A DNA stretch of 27,097 nucleotides from Syntrophaceae bacterium UBA7544 (GTDB lineage Bacteria > Desulfobacterota > Syntrophia > Syntrophales > Smithellaceae): contig DLME01000144.1 of assembly GCA_002479215.1 (NCBI GenBank), positions 1-27,097 on the forward strand, written 5' to 3'. Both the position numbers and the translations under genes were made by a program. The notes below the pieces were generated by a model that saw only the letters and a program-made list of their open reading frames with translations, was not told where the DNA came from and ran no database searches. This document shows positions 24,329 to 27,097 of the stretch, piece by piece (positions within the stretch are counted from its first letter, which is position 1; each line of letters starts with the position of its first letter).

Positions 24329-25636
24329 ATGTATTTGATCTCTAAGAGTCTTCATTTATTGAATCGCTTCCGCCGGCAGCTAATTGTTTTTCTGGCTGTG
24401 CTGGGACCCGGAATAATCGTGATGGTGGCTGATAATGATGCCGGCGGCATTTCCACCTATGCCGTAACCGGATCCAAATTCGGGTTCTCCCTGCTCTGGA
24501 TGTTTATATTATTAATATTTATGGCTTATTACGTCCAGGAAATGACAGTTCGTTTGGGCGCTGTTACCAAGCGGGGACATGCGGAAGCCATCTTTGACGC
24601 TTTCGGTCCTTTCTGGGGCTGGTTTTCGCTCACAGACCTTGCGATTACAAATTGGTTAACACTGATTACAGAATATATAGGGATGACCGCGGCAATGAGC
24701 CTTTTTGGCGTACCCGCCTGGATCACTTTCCTTGTGGTAACGGCAATTCTCTTTGCCATCGTTATCACCGGTAAATACTGGACCTTCGAGAAAATAACAT
24801 TATTCTTCTGTTTGTTTAATCTTGTCTATATACCAGCTGCCATCTGGGCAATGGATATGCCGTCTTCCCCCTCGTGGAACGAAGCGTTCAAGGGGTTTTA
24901 CACTTTTCAAATGGGCGGCATGACATCTGATCTGATTTTTATTATTATGGCCAATATCGGAACAACCATCGCACCCTGGATGCTCTTTTTCCAGCAAAGC
25001 GCTGTAGTTGATAAAAAACTCGATATTCATGACATCAAATTCGGCAAACTGGAGACCTTCCTTGGATCTATATCCACGTGTGTTGTAGCTGTATTTATTA
25101 TAATTACGACAGCTGCAATTTTCTATTATCATAAACCCCCTATCGAAATAGAAGACGCCCGGCAAACGGCGGAGGCCATTGTTCCTTTCCTGTCGCATGG
25201 GAAAGGGGAAATGGCCCGCAGACTTTTTGCCATTGGTCTTTTCGATGCAGGGTTCCTGGGAGCGCTCTGTATTTCGCTGTCCACATCCTGGGCTGTGGGG
25301 GAGATCTTCGGCTGGGCTCATTCCCTGAACAAGAAAGTCAAAGATGCCCCCTGGTTTTATTTCGTCTATCTTTTCATGCTGCTGACTTCAGGCGCTGTGG
25401 TCCTGATCCCGGGAGCACCCTTAATAACAATCACCATGTTCGTACAGGTCGTGGCCGTTACGCTGCTTCCGCCGGCACTGGTGTTTTTGCTTTTGTTGCT
25501 GAATGACGAACCCCTCATGGGTAAGCATGTCAATACAAGATGGGAAAATATTATGAATTGGTCGATTGTCATAGTTGTCGTTTTAGTTTCGACACTGTTG
25601 GGCATCAGTACCCTTTTCCCTGAACTATTTAAGTAA
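24329..25636 (+). CDS. NRAMP-related divalent-cation transporter, probably Mg2+ (NRMT-like)
   Basis: A 435-residue polytopic membrane protein of the SLC11/NRAMP family with about 11 helices. Helix 1 has the metal site as DNDAGGIST (D35, D37 to G40), replacing the DPGN of Mn/Fe transporters with DAGG. Helix 6 has GTTIAPWMLFFQQS: the Met of the usual MPH motif is Ala215 and His is Trp217. Loss of that soft-metal-binding Met is known for NRAMP-related magnesium transporters. Together with the M-box upstream this argues for Mg2+ uptake. AGGAGG (24317-24322) is a strong ribosome site. The next gene starts 17 bp after its stop. Confidence 0.87.
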   Translation: MYLISKSLHLLNRFRRQLIVFLAVLGPGIIVMVADNDAGGISTYAVTGSKFGFSLLWMFILLIFMAYYVQEMTVRLGAVTKRGHAEAIFDAFGPFWGWFSLTDLAITNWLTLITEYIGMTAAMSLFGVPAWITFLVVTAILFAIVITGKYWTFEKITLFFCLFNLVYIPAAIWAMDMPSSPSWNEAFKGFYTFQMGGMTSDLIFIIMANIGTTIAPWMLFFQQSAVVDKKLDIHDIKFGKLETFLGSISTCVVAVFIIITTAAIFYYHKPPIEIEDARQTAEAIVPFLSHGKGEMARRLFAIGLFDAGFLGALCISLSTSWAVGEIFGWAHSLNKKVKDAPWFYFVYLFMLLTSGAVVLIPGAPLITITMFVQVVAVTLLPPALVFLLLLLNDEPLMGKHVNTRWENIMNWSIVIVVVLVSTLLGISTLFPELFK

Positions 25637-25653
25637 GGATGGAGGATCGCGCA

Positions 25654-26937
25654 ATGATAGTGAAAAAGAATGGCATGAAGGAGTCCGAACCGCAGAACAG
25701 CTACCAATTCTATTATTTGTCAGAGCTCATCAAACGGCCGATCTGTGTAGAGAAACTTGAAAACCGGATTGGAAAATTAACCGATCTGGTGTTTTCTCTC
25801 ACGGAGCCCTATCCGGAAGCTGTCGGGATATATATGGAGCACGGCTGGGGAAAGCCGAGTACCTTCATCCCGTGGGAAAAGGTCAGCCACCTGAAAGAGG
25901 ACTCCATTATCGTCCGGCCTCCTGATAATGCAACTTACCCACCCTTTATTGACCAGGCTGGCTGGATTCTTCTGGATAAACATCTGATGGGAAGGACCGT
26001 GGTGGATATGGACGATCGGCGCGTCGAAGTTGTCAACGATATTCACCTGTTGATGTCAAAGGAGAAGCTTTTCCTGGTGCACGTCGATATTTCTTTTGCT
26101 GGTCACCTGAAACGTTGGGGATTGGGCAAACTAAAATGGATAAAAGAAGATCTCATCTCCTGGAAATTTGTTCAGCCCTTGTCAGTCGAAGATGTGGTTG
26201 CAACGGGTAAGGTTTCCCTGTCGGTAACAAAAAATCAGCTCACCAAACTTCCCTCCGAGGATCTAGCCGATATACTGGAGGAACTCCCTGAGGAAGAACA
26301 GCAGGCGCTCCTCTTAGGACTTGATTCGGAAAAAGCCGCCGAGGCACTCGCAGAAGCGGAACCTCGCGCCCAGCGGCAGATAATCGCTAATATTCGACAG
26401 GAAAGGGCCCGGATGATCTTCAGCGAAATGTCAGTCCCGCAGTTGGCAGCTCTTTTTTCCGTTCTGCCCTACGATCAGGTATCTCAGTTTATAAATTTAT
26501 TGGATAAAGAACAGGCTGAACGGGTTCGCGCCATTCTAGCGGAGCGAGAGACGACTGCCAGAAGGCTGGTCTCCTCAGCGTTTCTGGCCATAAAGAAAGA
26601 TGTCCGTGTCGGTGATGCCCTGAACAGGGTTCAGCATTCCGGCCTCGAATACCATAACATTTCCTATCTCTATGTTGTTGATGACGACGGTCACAAACTC
26701 TTGGGAGTCGTTGATGTACGCGAGCTTATAGTTGCTGATCAAAACAAAATGCTTGCCGAGATAATGATGGCGCCTGTGGTCACGGCGGAACAAGATGATA
26801 ATCCCGATGATTTGGCTGAATTGTTTGCCAAATATCATTATCGGATGGTTCCTGTGGTCGATAGTGCGGATAATATCCTGGGTGTCATTCTCTATAATGA
26901 CGTCATGAAAACCATGGCCACACGTATAAAGATATAA
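25654..26937 (+). CDS. Soluble PRC-barrel / MgtE-N / CBS-pair protein, likely Mg2+ sensor for the transporter
   Basis: A 427-residue cytosolic protein. Two PRC-barrel-like segments come first (YLSELIKRPICVEKLENRIG, then WILLDKHLMGRTVVDMDDRR). Next is an MgtE N-terminal helical domain (LTKLPSEDLADILEELPEEE and LFSVLPYDQVSQFINLL), and last two CBS domains (YLYVVDDDGHKLLGVVDVRE; YHYRMVPVVDSADNILGVIL). This equals the cytosolic Mg2+-sensing part of MgtE but with no membrane channel. It would therefore gate or regulate the NRAMP-type transporter in trans. ATG 25654 has GGAGG (25641-25645) 8 bases upstream and is preferred to ATG 25639. Confidence 0.87.
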   Translation: MIVKKNGMKESEPQNSYQFYYLSELIKRPICVEKLENRIGKLTDLVFSLTEPYPEAVGIYMEHGWGKPSTFIPWEKVSHLKEDSIIVRPPDNATYPPFIDQAGWILLDKHLMGRTVVDMDDRRVEVVNDIHLLMSKEKLFLVHVDISFAGHLKRWGLGKLKWIKEDLISWKFVQPLSVEDVVATGKVSLSVTKNQLTKLPSEDLADILEELPEEEQQALLLGLDSEKAAEALAEAEPRAQRQIIANIRQERARMIFSEMSVPQLAALFSVLPYDQVSQFINLLDKEQAERVRAILAERETTARRLVSSAFLAIKKDVRVGDALNRVQHSGLEYHNISYLYVVDDDGHKLLGVVDVRELIVADQNKMLAEIMMAPVVTAEQDDNPDDLAELFAKYHYRMVPVVDSADNILGVILYNDVMKTMATRIKI

Positions 26938-26949
26938 GAAGGAGGAAAT

Positions 26950-27063
26950 ATGGCACGTATCAAGATGACCAAAACGACTAGAATTGCGCTATTATTCTTG
27001 AGATTTTACATGATATTTCTTATAGGGCTACTTCTTGTGAAATTTATAAAGACTTTTTCATAA
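26950..27063 (+). CDS. 37-residue single-span membrane miniprotein of the Mg2+ operon
   Basis: An ATG at 26950 follows AAGGAGGAAAT, an ideal ribosome site, 12 bp after the preceding stop. The product has a basic N-terminus MARIKMTKTTR, one hydrophobic helix (ALLFLRFYMIFLIGLLLVKF) and a short KTFS tail. Size, topology and position recall small regulatory subunits of ion pumps and transporters such as KdpF, MgtS or MgtR, but I see no direct homology. It may stabilise the NRAMP-type transporter. The remaining 34 bp of the window show nothing. Confidence 0.7.
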   Translation: MARIKMTKTTRIALLFLRFYMIFLIGLLLVKFIKTFS

Positions 27064-27097
27064 ATCACTGAATTAACCATTTCATTTTGTAAGTGCT

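Overview
The window looks like a chromosomal segment of an anaerobic deltaproteobacterium (Desulfobacterota). A syntrophic or Syntrophaceae-like lineage is my best guess. The basis is an IspH protein fused to a UbiA-like membrane domain, the gene orders xseA-xseB-ispA-dxs-tlyA-ispH and tmk-holB-PSP1-metG, a bacterial deoxyhypusine-synthase-like gene, a 2[4Fe-4S] ferredoxin, a periplasmic c-type cytochrome and a selenocysteine tRNA remnant. This is inference from gene content and not a phylogenetic placement.

Core region, 1-14.3 kb. A divergent, truncated deoxyhypusine-synthase-like gene opens the window. A tight plus-strand operon follows: exonuclease VII (xseA, xseB), isoprenoid precursor synthesis (ispA, dxs, ispH) and the rRNA methyltransferase tlyA. 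Next come a lipoprotein, a NifU-like Fe-S protein, a short ferredoxin, and the tmk-holB-PSP1-metG cluster. On the minus strand a two-gene operon (small cytochrome c and DsbC-like thiol protein) is driven by a perfect consensus sigma-70 promoter.

Accessory region, about 14.3-23.7 kb. It begins at a 67-bp fragment that is the 3' half of a selenocysteine tRNA (selC), oriented as the scar of an integrated element lying to its right. Then comes an intact 2047-bp IS1595-family transposon with near-perfect terminal inverted repeats and a perfect 8-bp target duplication. It carries a passenger membrane-protein gene. After it lie four unrelated single genes: a nuclease-like protein split by an in-frame TAG, a small PAS protein, a DapF-like protein lacking both catalytic cysteines, and an M28 peptidase with a large unknown N-terminal part. 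The four genes are bounded by five copies of a previously unlabelled 63-bp element with fixed internal spacing. I read this as a cassette-like array and consider it the most novel feature here. The copies do not have canonical integron attC core sites.

Magnesium module, about 23.8-27.1 kb. A clear M-box (Mg2+) riboswitch followed by an intrinsic terminator precedes three genes: a NRAMP-family transporter whose metal-binding Met is replaced by Ala (as in Mg-transporting NRAMP relatives), a soluble PRC/MgtE-N/CBS protein, and a 37-residue single-span membrane protein. Together they look like a Mg2+-responsive uptake operon with a built-in sensor and a possible small regulatory subunit.
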